A program made the translations under genes and the position numbers. From RGIG3013 sp045538935 (GTDB lineage: Bacteria; Bacillota; Clostridia; Oscillospirales; Acutalibacteraceae), in NCBI GenBank assembly GCA_045538935.1, contig JAZQEI010000005.1:47740-111739 (forward strand): 64,000 bases of DNA, given 5' to 3'. Below the pieces are notes generated by a model. That model saw only the letters and a program-made list of their open reading frames with translations. It searched no databases and was not told the origin of the DNA. Shown here piece after piece: positions 18,149 to 27,407 of this stretch. Positions within the stretch are counted from its first letter, which is position 1, and every line of letters begins with the position of its first letter.

Positions 18149-19059
18149 TATTTTGCTCCTCCTATAATATCTGAAATATTTTTAATATTGTATTTATCTA
18201 AAACATTCGGTAAATCGGTAATTATATCACGGCAAGCATACGGATTCACAAGATTTGCCGCTCCCACCTGTACAGCAGTAGCACCGGCAAGCATCATTTC
18301 AACAACATCTTCGGCTGTTGACACACCGCCCATACCTACTACCGGAATATTAACGGCATTTGCTACTTGGTACACCATTCTTACTGCTACCGGAAAAATT
18401 GCGCTACCCGAAAAACCTCCCATTTTATTTGCAATAACGGGCTTTTTGGTTTTTAGGTCTATTCGCATACCGAGTAATGTGTTTATTAAACTTATGCCGT
18501 CTGCCCCTGCATCTTCACAAGCCTTAGCTATAGACACAATATCGGTGACATTTGGTGAAAGCTTTATAATAATAGGTTTGGTAGTTACCGCCTTTACCGC
18601 CTTTGTAACCTCGGCTGCTGCTTTAGGATCGGTACCAAAGCTCATACCGCCACCGTGAACATTAGGGCAACTGATATTTACCTCTATCCATCCAACTTGG
18701 TCACATTTGTCTATAAGTTCACAAGTTTTAGAATATTCTTCTATAGAAAATCCACTTACATTGGCCATAACCTTTTTGTTAAAGCATTGACTTAACTTTG
18801 GCAATTCTTCGCTTATAACCTTTTCTACACCGGGGTTTTGAAGACCTACGGCATTTATCATACCGGCGGTACATTCAGCAATACGTGGTGTAGGGTTACC
18901 AAAACGCGCATTTAAGGTAGTACCCTTAAAAGAAAAAGTGCCAAGAATGTTTATATCGTAAATATTGGCAAACTCGTAGCCAAAGCCAAAGGTGCCGCTT
19001 GCAGGAATAACGGGGTTATCGAGTGTTATTCCACAAAGTGAAACACTTAGTCTTCCCAT
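18148..19059 (-). CDS. pyrD: Dihydroorotate dehydrogenase B, catalytic subunit
   Basis: This FMN enzyme oxidises dihydroorotate to orotate and, together with PyrK, passes electrons to NAD. It is class 1B by its active-site Cys in VNISCPNVHGGGMSFG and by the neighbouring pyrK. The start is the ATG at 19059 (MGRLSVSLCG), seven bases after GGAGG. Longer readings run into pyrK. The protein has 303 residues. The start lies 13 bases inside the 3' end of pyrK. Confidence 0.95.
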   Translation of the reverse strand: MGRLSVSLCGITLDNPVIPASGTFGFGYEFANIYDINILGTFSFKGTTLNARFGNPTPRIAECTAGMINAVGLQNPGVEKVISEELPKLSQCFNKKVMANVSGFSIEEYSKTCELIDKCDQVGWIEVNISCPNVHGGGMSFGTDPKAAAEVTKAVKAVTTKPIIIKLSPNVTDIVSIAKACEDAGADGISLINTLLGMRIDLKTKKPVIANKMGGFSGSAIFPVAVRMVYQVANAVNIPVVGMGGVSTAEDVVEMMLAGATAVQVGAANLVNPYACRDIITDLPNVLDKYNIKNISDIIGGAK

Positions 19060-19781
19060 ATTATGTCCTCCTTTAAAAGCACAGGGCCTTCTTTGCATAT
19101 GCGTTTGTTGCCTGTGATTGTTTTGCAAGAGCAACCCATACAAGCACCAAAGCCACAGCCCATACGCTCTTCAAAGCTTAACTGACCGCTAGTTTTAGAT
19201 GATTTATATATTGCTCTTAACATAGGCTCTGGACCACAGGTGTAAAAGTAAGAATAATCTATGCTATTTAGAGCGTCGGTTACAAAGCCTTTTGTGCCAT
19301 AACTGCCATCGACAGTTGTTACATAAACCCTTGCACCTAAAGCCTTAAACTCTTGCTCGTAAAAGATTTCATCCTTGGTGTTAAAGCCTAAAATTACACT
19401 AACATCTTTGCCCTGACTTATTAGTTCTTTGCAAAGCATATATAGTGGCGGAACGCCCACACCGCCACCAAGCAATACAGGATTATTGCCCGATACAGCG
19501 GTATTGTATCCGTTGCCAAGACCCGTTAAGACATCTAGCGTACCCTCGGTAAGCTTTGACATTTGCTCGGTACCCTTACCTACAACCTTGTAAATAATAG
19601 TTATTCTATTTTCTACACAGTCGCAAACAGAAATTGGGCGGCGAAGATATAAGCCGTCTAATTTAATGTTTATAAACTGGCCGGGAGCTGTGATATTAGG
19701 CTCATCGCAAGACAAAACCATTTTGTAAACATTACTTGTGAGTTTAATGTTTTCTAAAATTTCGCACAAACATTGTTTCAT
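19047..19781 (-). CDS. pyrK: Dihydroorotate dehydrogenase B, electron-transfer subunit
   Basis: PyrK carries FAD and a 2Fe-2S cluster and links PyrD to NAD. Its 244 residues show the FAD site LYLRRPISVCD, the NAD site LLGGGVGVPPLYML and the C-terminal cysteine cluster CGFGACMGCSCKT...RICKEGPV. It is downstream of carB and overlaps pyrD. Confidence 0.95.
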   Translation of the reverse strand: MKQCLCEILENIKLTSNVYKMVLSCDEPNITAPGQFINIKLDGLYLRRPISVCDCVENRITIIYKVVGKGTEQMSKLTEGTLDVLTGLGNGYNTAVSGNNPVLLGGGVGVPPLYMLCKELISQGKDVSVILGFNTKDEIFYEQEFKALGARVYVTTVDGSYGTKGFVTDALNSIDYSYFYTCGPEPMLRAIYKSSKTSGQLSFEERMGCGFGACMGCSCKTITGNKRICKEGPVLLKEDIIWED

Positions 19782-19792
19782 GATTTTTTCCT

Positions 19793-22700
19793 TTAAGCAT
19801 CAATAGTTGAAATCGTTAGGGTTGTTTCTTCCAAAACATCTAATAAAACCCTTACAGTATCGAGAGCGGTGAATAAGGTTACATTATGCTCTGTTGCAAG
19901 GCGGCGAATTGTTTTACCGTCTGTTTGTGATGTTGTGTTGGTATCGCCCGTATTTATAACATAAGCTATATGACCTTGACGGATAGCCTCGGGAATTTCG
20001 TCTGAGCCATCTCCTATTTTCTTAAGCACATGAGTACGAATACCGTTTTCTTTTAAAAACTGAGCCGTGCCCTCTGTTGCTTGAACATTAAAGCCAAGAT
20101 TATAAAAACGTCTGATTAGTGGAAGTGCTTCTTCTTTGTCATCGTCTGATATAGTAGCAAATACCGTACCGTAGTTTTGAACCTTCATGCCTGAGGCTTG
20201 AAGTGCTTTATAAAGTGCGCGGTTTAGCTTGTCATCATAACCAATAGCTTCACCGGTAGACTTCATTTCGGGAGAAAGATATGCATCTAATCCGCGAATT
20301 TTATTGAACGAGAACACGGGCACCTTAACATACCAACGGTTTTTCTCGGTTGGATAAATATCGAATATTCCTTGCTCTTTTAGCGATTTGCCCATTATTA
20401 CCTCGGTTGCAATATCTGCAAGACTGTAACCTGTAGCTTTAGATAAAAACGGTACTGTACGGGAAGAACGTGGGTTTACCTCAATAATAAATACATTGTC
20501 TTCTTTATCTACAATAAATTGAATATTGTAAAGACCAACTATACCAATGCCAAGACCCAATTGCTTTGCGTACTGTAAAATTGTTCCTTTAACCTTATCG
20601 GAAATACTAAAGGTCGGGTAAACACTTATAGAGTCACCAGAGTGAATACCTGTGCGTTCAATAAGCTCCATAATACCGGGCACAAATACGTCACGGCCGT
20701 CGCAGATAGCATCAACCTCAACCTCTTTACCCTGAATATATTTATCAACCAAAACAGGCTTATCTTCATCAATTTCAACCGCAGTTTTAAGATAATGACG
20801 CAGTTGTTCTTCGTTGTGAACAATTTGCATTGCTCTACCGCCCAAAACAAAGCTTGGACGAACAAGCACTGGGTAACCAATTTCTGTTGCAGCATCAATA
20901 CCGTCTTCTATTTTGGTTACCGCTCTACCCTTTGGTTGAGGAATATTAAGGCTGTGTAAAACCTTCTCAAAGCTATCGCGGTTTTCGGCACGTTCAATAG
21001 CATCGCAGTCGGTACCTATTATTTTTACACCACGCTTCATTAACGGCTCGGCAAGATTAATTGCGGTTTGTCCACCCAAAGATGCTATAACACCCTCAGG
21101 TTTTTCGAACTCAATAATATTCATAACATCTTCTGCGGTTAGCGGCTCAAAATAAAGCTTGTCTGCAGTTGTATAGTCGGTAGAAACAGTTTCGGGGTTG
21201 TTATTTATAATAATTGCCTCGTAGCCTGAATTTTTAATTGTGGTTACGGCATGAACTGTAGAATAATCGAACTCAACACCCTGACCTATTCTTATTGGAC
21301 CCGCGCCTAAAACAACAAGCTTTTTCTTGTTGGTTAAAACAGATTGATTTTCTCCGCTATATGAAGAATAAAAATACGGAATATATGCATTTGTATGGCA
21401 GGTATCAACCATACGGAAAACGGGATAGAGTTTATTTTCTTTTCTAAAATTATAAACATCAAGCTCTGTGCATTCCCAAAGTCTTGCAACATATTTATCC
21501 GAAAATCCCATCTTTTTAGCATCGGTTAGAATATTAAGATTTTGCGGATTTTCTTTAAGACTTCTTTCCATATCAATAATGCGCTTTATAGCCTCTAGGA
21601 AAAATGCGGTGATTTTTGTAATTTCATGAATTTTCTCAACAGTTATACCGCGATATAACAACTCTGCAATGGCAAAGAGATTATCATCTCTAAACTGACC
21701 TATATAATCACATAGTTCGTCATCACTCATATTATCGAACTTGTGGTGATAAAGGTGATTAATACCAATTTCGAGAGAACGTGTACCCTTAAGCAGACTT
21801 TCTTCTAAGGTAGAGCCTATTCCCATAACCTCACCGGTTGCCTTCATTTGTGTGCCTAAAATATTTGAGGCTGTGGTGAATTTATCAAACGGGAAACGTG
21901 GTAATTTTGTTATAACGTAATCGAGCTTAGGCTCAAATGCGGCAGTTGTATTGGCAATTGAAATTTCTTCAAGCGACATACCTACTGCAATTTTTGCGGT
22001 TACTCTGGCTATTGGGTAGCCACTAGCCTTAGAGGCAAGTGCAGAAGAACGTGAAACTCTTGGGTTAACCTCTATAAGATAGTACTCGCTTGAATTTGGG
22101 TTAAGTGCAAACTGAACATTACATCCACCCTCAATTTTAAGTTCTTTAATGAGTTTAATTGCGCTAGCGTTTAGCATTTTAAGGTCATGATCATTAAGCG
22201 TCATAATAGGCGCTACAACAATAGAGTCACCTGTATGAACACCAACGGGATCTATATTTTCCATACCGCAGATGGTTATGGCATTATCGTTAGAGTCGCG
22301 CATAACCTCAAACTCTATTTCCTTATAGCCCTTTACGCTCTTTTCAATAAGCACCTGATGCACCGGAGAAAGCTTAAATGCATTAAGTCCTATTTCTATA
22401 AGCTCGGCTTCATCATTAGCAAAACCGCCTCCGGTACCGCCTAATGTAAATGCGGGACGTAAAACTACGGGGTAGCCAATACGTTTTGCTGCCTCTTTAG
22501 CTTCATCTATACTGTAGGTAATTTCTGACGGAATTGTAGGCTCGCCAATAGACTGACAAAGCTCTTTAAACATTTCGCGGTCTTCGGCACGCTCTATACT
22601 TTCACTGCTTGTGCCCAAAAGCTCAACACCGCACTCTTTTAAAACACCCTTTTTTTCTAACTGCATTGCAAGGTTAAGACCTGTTTGTCCGCCAATACCG

Positions 22701-22963
22701 GGAACAATTGCATCAGGGCGCTCATAACGAAGTATTTTTGCCATATATTCTAGTGTTAATGGCTCCATATAAACCTTATCGGCTATAGTTGTATCGGTCA
22801 TAATAGTAGCTGGGTTAGAATTGCAAAGTACTACCTCGTAGCCCTCTTCTTTTAAAGCAAGACAAGCCTGTGTGCCCGCATAGTCAAACTCTGCAGCCTG
22901 ACCTATAACAATAGGACCTGAGCCTATAATTAAAATCTTTTTTATATCAGTTCTCTTTGCCAT
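19793..22963 (-). CDS. carB: Carbamoyl-phosphate synthase, large subunit
   Basis: The 1056-residue chain shows the duplicated ATP-grasp halves. Each opens with the same motif (GSGPIVIGQAAEFDYAGTQA and GAGPIRIGQGVEFDYSTVHA). The C-terminal MGS-like domain ends the chain. It needs ammonia from the small subunit CarA, but no carA lies in this operon or elsewhere in the window. It is second in the pyrimidine operon, after pyrC. Confidence 0.96.
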   Translation of the reverse strand: MAKRTDIKKILIIGSGPIVIGQAAEFDYAGTQACLALKEEGYEVVLCNSNPATIMTDTTIADKVYMEPLTLEYMAKILRYERPDAIVPGIGGQTGLNLAMQLEKKGVLKECGVELLGTSSESIERAEDREMFKELCQSIGEPTIPSEITYSIDEAKEAAKRIGYPVVLRPAFTLGGTGGGFANDEAELIEIGLNAFKLSPVHQVLIEKSVKGYKEIEFEVMRDSNDNAITICGMENIDPVGVHTGDSIVVAPIMTLNDHDLKMLNASAIKLIKELKIEGGCNVQFALNPNSSEYYLIEVNPRVSRSSALASKASGYPIARVTAKIAVGMSLEEISIANTTAAFEPKLDYVITKLPRFPFDKFTTASNILGTQMKATGEVMGIGSTLEESLLKGTRSLEIGINHLYHHKFDNMSDDELCDYIGQFRDDNLFAIAELLYRGITVEKIHEITKITAFFLEAIKRIIDMERSLKENPQNLNILTDAKKMGFSDKYVARLWECTELDVYNFRKENKLYPVFRMVDTCHTNAYIPYFYSSYSGENQSVLTNKKKLVVLGAGPIRIGQGVEFDYSTVHAVTTIKNSGYEAIIINNNPETVSTDYTTADKLYFEPLTAEDVMNIIEFEKPEGVIASLGGQTAINLAEPLMKRGVKIIGTDCDAIERAENRDSFEKVLHSLNIPQPKGRAVTKIEDGIDAATEIGYPVLVRPSFVLGGRAMQIVHNEEQLRHYLKTAVEIDEDKPVLVDKYIQGKEVEVDAICDGRDVFVPGIMELIERTGIHSGDSISVYPTFSISDKVKGTILQYAKQLGLGIGIVGLYNIQFIVDKEDNVFIIEVNPRSSRTVPFLSKATGYSLADIATEVIMGKSLKEQGIFDIYPTEKNRWYVKVPVFSFNKIRGLDAYLSPEMKSTGEAIGYDDKLNRALYKALQASGMKVQNYGTVFATISDDDKEEALPLIRRFYNLGFNVQATEGTAQFLKENGIRTHVLKKIGDGSDEIPEAIRQGHIAYVINTGDTNTTSQTDGKTIRRLATEHNVTLFTALDTVRVLLDVLEETTLTISTIDA

Positions 22964-22974
22964 TTTACTTCCTC

Positions 22975-24177
22975 CTATATTTCGTAAACCGTATTATCAT
23001 TACAAACAGTAAGAATACATTTTCCGTAAAGGGTCATATCTTCAAACGGAGTTGCTTTACCCTTAGATAAAAACTCGTCTGGGTTCACCTTAAACTTATG
23101 GTTTAAATCCCACACAGTATAATCGTTACCAAGCGGTATATTAAAGCGCTTTCTGGGGTTTGTTGACATAAGTTCTATAAGTTTTTCTAAAGTTATTATG
23201 TTGGTTTTTACAAGGTGGGTATACATAACTGCAAAGGCAGTTTCCAGCCCCACTATACCAAACGCGCTTTTCTCTAATCCCTTTGATTTTTCATCATAAG
23301 AATGAGGCGCATGGTCGGTTGCGATCATATCTATAGTGCCGTCCTTTATGCCCTTAATAAGCGCTAATCGGTCACTCTCGTCTCTAAGCGGTGGATTCAT
23401 TTTAAATCGCCCATGCTCTTGTAAATCGGCATCAGACAACACAAGATAATGCGGTGCGGTTTCACAGGTTACATTTACACCTCTAGCCTTTGCCTTGCGT
23501 ATAAGTTCTACGCTTTCTTTAGTAGATATGTGGCATACATGATATGCACAACCTACCCTCTCAGCAAGAGATAAATCGCGTTCTATTTGGGCATATTCAC
23601 TTTCTGAGCAAATACCTTTGTGTGAATGCTCTAACGAATATTTGCCTTTGTGTATGTAGCCACCGTTTAAAAGTGAGTTAACCTCGCAATGAGCAACTAT
23701 TATTTTGCCCAGTTTTTTTGCCGTTTGCATAGCGGTGAGCATAAGTTCGTCGCTCTGTACTCCCTTGCCATCGTCAGAAAAGGCTACTGCATCATTCGCC
23801 ATACCTTGCATATCTGCAAGCTGCTCGCCAAGCTGTGCTACCGTAATTGCACCGTATGGGTAAATGTTTATAAGTGAATCTTTTTTTATAATTTTGGTTT
23901 GCTGTGATAAATGCTCACAAGAGTCAGGTACAGGGTTTAAATTTGGCATTGTGCACACTGCGGTGTATCCACCGTGTGCCGCCGCCTTGCTTCCCGTAAA
24001 AATCGTTTCTTTATATGCAAAACCCGGCTCACGAAAATGCACATGCACATCGCAAAAGCCGGGAAAAACAATATAATCATTATTAGCAAATTTAGGTGAC
24101 AATTCGTCAATAAGGCACTTTGAGATAGAGTCACTAAAACCAACAGTTTTTATTTTTGGCGAAGTTTGTGAGCTCAT
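22975..24177 (-). CDS. pyrC: Dihydroorotase
   Basis: This zinc amidohydrolase closes carbamoyl-aspartate to dihydroorotate. Its 400 residues carry the metal motif CDVHVHFREPG, AHGGYTAVCTMPN, the metal His in AHCEV and HVCHIST, and the catalytic ATDHAPHS. The start is the ATG at 24177 (MSSQTSPKIK), with AAAGGAC in front. The in-frame TTG at 24204 lies in the terminator U-run. It is the first gene of the operon. Confidence 0.95.
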   Translation of the reverse strand: MSSQTSPKIKTVGFSDSISKCLIDELSPKFANNDYIVFPGFCDVHVHFREPGFAYKETIFTGSKAAAHGGYTAVCTMPNLNPVPDSCEHLSQQTKIIKKDSLINIYPYGAITVAQLGEQLADMQGMANDAVAFSDDGKGVQSDELMLTAMQTAKKLGKIIVAHCEVNSLLNGGYIHKGKYSLEHSHKGICSESEYAQIERDLSLAERVGCAYHVCHISTKESVELIRKAKARGVNVTCETAPHYLVLSDADLQEHGRFKMNPPLRDESDRLALIKGIKDGTIDMIATDHAPHSYDEKSKGLEKSAFGIVGLETAFAVMYTHLVKTNIITLEKLIELMSTNPRKRFNIPLGNDYTVWDLNHKFKVNPDEFLSKGKATPFEDMTLYGKCILTVCNDNTVYEI

Positions 24178-24202
24178 AGTCTTTAAGTCCTTTCTATATA
24201 AC

Positions 24203-24229
24203 AAAAAATCTTGCCGCGCTCGGCAAGAT
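24203..24229 (-). terminator. Attenuator terminator of the pyrimidine operon
   Basis: The minus strand gives ATCTTGCCG, a four-base loop, CGGCAAGAT, then TTTTTTG just before pyrC. The same CGGCAAGAT occurs again next to the PyrR site (24279-24286). The ATCTTGCCG arm can therefore pair with either copy, giving alternative terminator and antiterminator folds. Confidence 0.88.
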
Positions 24230-24310
24230 AATATGTAAGAAGATACAAACCGCCCATTGACCGTTTGTAAGTTTCAAATCTTGCCGACCTCTCAGGATCG
24301 TCTATTAAAG
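24230..24310 (-). promoter_or_regulatory. PyrR-binding leader with antiterminator
   Basis: The minus strand contains GATCCTGAGAGGTC (24286-24299), which matches the PyrR RNA-binding consensus (AUCCNGNGAGGYY). It is followed by CGGCAAGAT and a hairpin ACAAACGG...CCGTTTGT-like element (24244-24269). Established PyrR control holds that UMP-bound PyrR stabilises the anti-antiterminator, so the terminator forms when pyrimidines are plentiful. No pyrR gene is in the window. Confidence 0.85.
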
Positions 24311-24333
24311 ATTCTTTTATTTATGTTGTAAAA

Positions 24334-24362
24334 ATTATAGCATTATGTGCGTATTTTGTCAA
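24334..24362 (-). promoter_or_regulatory. Sigma-A promoter of the pyrimidine operon
   Basis: On the minus strand, TTGACA (24357-24362), a 17-base spacer and TATAAT (24334-24339) make a consensus promoter just upstream of the PyrR leader. Confidence 0.9.
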
Positions 24363-24484
24363 CCAACTCTGACAAAAAAATAGGTCGTTTTTTCGATTTT
24401 TATCTTTTGCACAATTAGCACAAATTCGCAAAAAAATTTTTATGCATAAATACAAAAGCATTTTTCTTAATACATTCTTTTACC

Positions 24485-24513
24485 TTGACTTGATTTATTA
24501 TAGAATTTATAAT
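24485..24513 (+). promoter_or_regulatory. Promoter of the CotH-like gene
   Basis: TTGACT (24485-24490), a 17-base spacer and TATAAT (24508-24513) lie 28 bases before the ATG, with GGGAG as the ribosome-binding site. Confidence 0.8.
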
Positions 24514-24541
24514 ACTTAAAGAAACTTATCGGGAGTATGTT

Positions 24542-25741
24542 ATGAAAAAAACCATAATTGCCGCATTACTAATTTTTGTTATAACCATTTGTTCTGGCTC
24601 AGCATTACTAAATGCCAATTTGTCTAATATACCAAAATTATATATTACAAACGATTTTTCTAAAATGAAAGATAAATCTGACATAAGAAAAGTTGAAATA
24701 AAATATAAAGATAAACAAAACTCTTTTTCTTGTTATGCAACCATAAAACTGCAAGGTGCCTCTACGCTATATCTACCTAAAAGGAACTATACCATTAAAT
24801 TTTACCAAGATGCAGATTGCACAAACAAAACAAACATGGATATAGGCTTTGGGCTTCAAAACGAATATTGTCTTAAAGCTAATTGGTGCGACAGCACACA
24901 TTCACGCAATATAGTTACTGCCCGCCTTGCCGCACAGGCAAATAAAAAATATGGCGTTTTAGAGTCTGCACCCAACAACGGTGTTATAGACGGTTTTCCA
25001 ATAGAAGTATACGACAATAATAAATTTTTAGGAATATATACCTTTAATATTCCAAAAGATGCTTGGTTACTTTCTATGGATAAAGACAATGTAAACCACA
25101 TTCTTGTATCGGGCGAAGCTTGGAATGATGCTACGATGTTCAAAGCCATGCCGGATTTTGAGTCTTGGGAACTTGAAACCGGTGAAGAAAATAAAGAAAC
25201 TTTAAATAAGTTAAACAGAGTATTTGACTTTGTCATTAATAGTACCGACCAAGAATTTACCCAAAATTTTAATAATTATATAGATTTAGACTCTGTGCTT
25301 AATTACTACATATTTGTAGATATTGCTTGCCTTAGAGATAACCAAGCCAAAAATATGTTGCTTTCTACCTACGACGGCAACAAGTGGTACACCACCCTTT
25401 ACGATTTAGAGGGAAGTTGGGGTGTTCATTATAGTGGTGATAAGTTATTTAACTATACCGAAGTTCTCCCGCACGTTGTTACAAAAAACAATCTGTTTGC
25501 AAGAATAGAAACATGCTTTGCAAAAGAACTTAAAGAACGTTATTTTGAACTTAGAAAAGAAATATTAACAAAAGAAAATATTTTGTCAGAGTTTAATGCA
25601 TTCCAAAGCACTATTCCTAACAGTTCATTTAAAAAAGAGCGTGCCAAATGGGGTGAGCTTCCCGGTTATGATATAAACCAAATAGAAGAATATTTAGACT
25701 ATATTATTCCTGTGTTAGATGAAAAATACGCAAATTTTTAA
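24542..25741 (+). CDS. Secreted CotH-like kinase-fold protein
   Basis: The 399-residue protein starts with a signal peptide or anchor (MKKTIIAALLIFVITICSGSALL), then a domain resembling the CotH family. It shows IKLQGASTLYLPKRNYTIKF near residue 70, the LKANWCDSTHSRNIV stretch and STYDGNKWYTTLYDLEGSWG near residue 290, where CotH kinases place catalytic acidic residues. CotH proteins are atypical kinases, of the spore coat in Bacillus and of secreted or surface proteins in gut Clostridia. The substrate is unknown. It has its own promoter and is monocistronic or read with the MBL gene 44 bases downstream. Confidence 0.78.
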   Translation: MKKTIIAALLIFVITICSGSALLNANLSNIPKLYITNDFSKMKDKSDIRKVEIKYKDKQNSFSCYATIKLQGASTLYLPKRNYTIKFYQDADCTNKTNMDIGFGLQNEYCLKANWCDSTHSRNIVTARLAAQANKKYGVLESAPNNGVIDGFPIEVYDNNKFLGIYTFNIPKDAWLLSMDKDNVNHILVSGEAWNDATMFKAMPDFESWELETGEENKETLNKLNRVFDFVINSTDQEFTQNFNNYIDLDSVLNYYIFVDIACLRDNQAKNMLLSTYDGNKWYTTLYDLEGSWGVHYSGDKLFNYTEVLPHVVTKNNLFARIETCFAKELKERYFELRKEILTKENILSEFNAFQSTIPNSSFKKERAKWGELPGYDINQIEEYLDYIIPVLDEKYANF

Positions 25742-25785
25742 TATTAACTGTTACACTAAATCAAAAATACGAAAGGACCGTTTTT

Positions 25786-26505
25786 ATGAAAATCACCGTT
25801 GTTGGCAGTAGTCACGGTATCCCCGAGCCCAATCGCAAGTGCACCTGTTTTATGGCAGAAATAGGCGAAAAGATATATTTTGTAGATATGGGCACATCGG
25901 GTATGTATCCGCTTATTGACCGAGGTCTTAATCCCAATAACGTGCAGGCCGTTTTCATTACACATAAGCACGGCGATCATACCGACGGACTTATTCATTT
26001 TGTTGATTTACTTACTTGGTACTATACGTCTGCCAACCCCCAAATATTTCTTCCAAATCTCAATATTGCCGAGGCCATTGACACTTGGCTTTACGCAACA
26101 CTTGCAGCACCAAAACGCGAAATCAATTACAAAAAAATCGAGTCGGGTGAAATTTTTAATGATAGCGTTTTGAAAGTTACCGCTATTGATACTATGCATT
26201 GCCCGAATTCGCATGCCTTTCTTTTAGAGTCAGAAGGTAAAAGGGTGTTATTCTGCGGAGATCTTAAAAAACCCGAAATCGATTTTCCGAATATACATGA
26301 ACCCATTGACCTTATTTTCTGTGAAGGCGCACATTTCCCGGTCACTGATTATATACCCATTTTGGAAAATATTGATGTTAAAAGAGTTGTGATTAATCAT
26401 TATTCTCCTCTCTTTACAAAAAGCGCCATAGAACTTAAAAACGCTCTTAAAAAAAGAAATTTACCTGTTACTCTTGCCACAGATAATATGGTATTTACAC
26501 TTTAA
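25786..26505 (+). CDS. MBL-fold metallohydrolase
   Basis: The 239-residue protein has the metallo-beta-lactamase metal motif THKHGDHTDG, a later His in CPNSHAFLL, the metal Asp in FCGDLKKPEIDF and a distal VVINHYSP His. The compact layout resembles RNase Z-like or YycJ-like small hydrolases, but the substrate cannot be read from sequence. An AAAGGAC ribosome-binding site precedes the ATG, and a strong terminator follows. Confidence 0.8.
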   Translation: MKITVVGSSHGIPEPNRKCTCFMAEIGEKIYFVDMGTSGMYPLIDRGLNPNNVQAVFITHKHGDHTDGLIHFVDLLTWYYTSANPQIFLPNLNIAEAIDTWLYATLAAPKREINYKKIESGEIFNDSVLKVTAIDTMHCPNSHAFLLESEGKRVLFCGDLKKPEIDFPNIHEPIDLIFCEGAHFPVTDYIPILENIDVKRVVINHYSPLFTKSAIELKNALKKRNLPVTLATDNMVFTL

Positions 26506-26528
26506 TACTTAAAATTACAGCCACATAT

Positions 26529-26565
26529 AAAAAACAGACACGAAATAAAATTCGTGTCTGTTTTT
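26529..26565. terminator. Bidirectional intrinsic terminator
   Basis: AAACAGACACGAA, a short loop and TTCGTGTCTGTTT form a perfect hairpin with T-runs on both sides. It ends the MBL gene on the plus strand. On the minus strand it sits just after the orphan rubrerythrin 3' end, and may have been that gene's original terminator. Confidence 0.85.
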
Positions 26566-26582
26566 GTGTTTTAAGTACTTTA

Positions 26583-26640
26583 TTAACCGAAATATCTATT
26601 TAAAAGTCCCTCGAATGCCTTGCCGTGGCGAGCCTCGTCT
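26583..26640 (-). pseudogene. Orphan 3' end of a rubrerythrin gene
   Basis: The minus strand encodes DEARHGKAFEGLLNRYFG followed by a stop. This is almost the same as the C-terminus of the intact rubrerythrin at 27408 (DEARHGKAFEGLLNRYFK). The DNA copies share a 17-base identical core (26615-26631) and diverge on both sides. Nothing upstream continues the gene. It is either a relic of a second gene or a displaced 3' end left by integration of a small element. Confidence 0.85.
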
Positions 26641-26714
26641 TGAAACTATGCCCGAAAACCGCTTGAAATCAAGGGATTTTAGTTAAATATTTTTGAAATC
26701 ACACTTTTGTCACA

Positions 26715-27146
26715 CTATCCTTGAGTTCCGTTTGAATTGGTTTCATCAGGTCCTTTGATAGTATTTATTCGTACAAGATATGAAACATATGTACAAATTG
26801 CCACCCAACCGAAAAGTGCAAGGGTAATCTTAATAATTATATCAGCATCTCCATTTGGTATGGCGGCCATTAAAAAAGGTCCAGTATAACAAATAGCAAT
26901 AACAAGTGAATTGTAAATGATAAATAAGAATTTCCACTTTTCTTCATAAATAAGTTTGCTATATTTAAAACAATAAATAGGTATCAATAATACTATCCAT
27001 ATTATTAAAGCAATAAATGCATAAGCAAGACCTGCGTAATCGCCAGATGGCAAAACCATTCCAAGCACGATTGCTAAAATTATGTAGGTCAGAAAAAAAC
27101 ATATTGAAAAAACAAATGGGTAAGTATACTTTTTTGCTTTCTTCAC
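26715..27146 (-). CDS. Small four-helix membrane protein of unknown function
   Basis: This 143-residue protein has about four transmembrane segments (near residues 9-31, 38-58, 70-92 and 104-126). It has a basic N-terminus MKKAKKYTY and a polar tail ending DETNSNGTQG. No family is recognised. A ribosome-binding site GAGGTG lies before the ATG. It is the only gene between the two rubrerythrin 3' ends, so it is probably cargo of an inserted segment. Confidence 0.65.
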   Translation of the reverse strand: MKKAKKYTYPFVFSICFFLTYIILAIVLGMVLPSGDYAGLAYAFIALIIWIVLLIPIYCFKYSKLIYEEKWKFLFIIYNSLVIAICYTGPFLMAAIPNGDADIIIKITLALFGWVAICTYVSYLVRINTIKGPDETNSNGTQG

Positions 27147-27215
27147 AAAATCACCTCAAAACAAAAGATGTGCTACCGTTATGATAGCATATCTTTTTAT
27201 ATTTTGCAATAATAA

Positions 27216-27395
27216 GCCTCCCTTGTGTAAAGGGTGACTCCCTACGGTGTAGGGAGATGTCCAAAGGACAGAGGGTACGGGCTCCCGTCAGGAGGTGGCA
27301 AAACCGTAGGTTTTGGCGGAGGGATTGTAAATCATAATCAAAACAATCCCCCAGTCATTTTTTCAAAATGACAGCCCCCTTTACACAAGGGGGCC
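27216..27395. repeat. MITE-like repeat with terminal inverted repeats
   Basis: The ends read GCCTCCCTTGTGTAAAGGG and CCCCTTTACACAAGGGGGC, nearly perfect inverted repeats of about 19 bases around a 140-base non-coding middle. The middle contains GGAGGTGGC...GGCGGAGGGATTG, a sequence type scattered through gut Clostridia genomes. It has no coding capacity. It lies between the rubrerythrin stop and the small membrane-protein gene. Confidence 0.75.
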
Positions 27396-27407
27396 ATTAG
27401 TTGTTTC

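Noticed and set aside
20626..20959. Open frames on both strands inside carB
   Set aside because: They lie in other frames of a strongly conserved gene, have no ribosome-binding site and read as low-complexity translations.
26583..26714. Full second rubrerythrin gene
   Set aside because: Only the last 18 codons match. Upstream of them the frame has no rubrerythrin residues.
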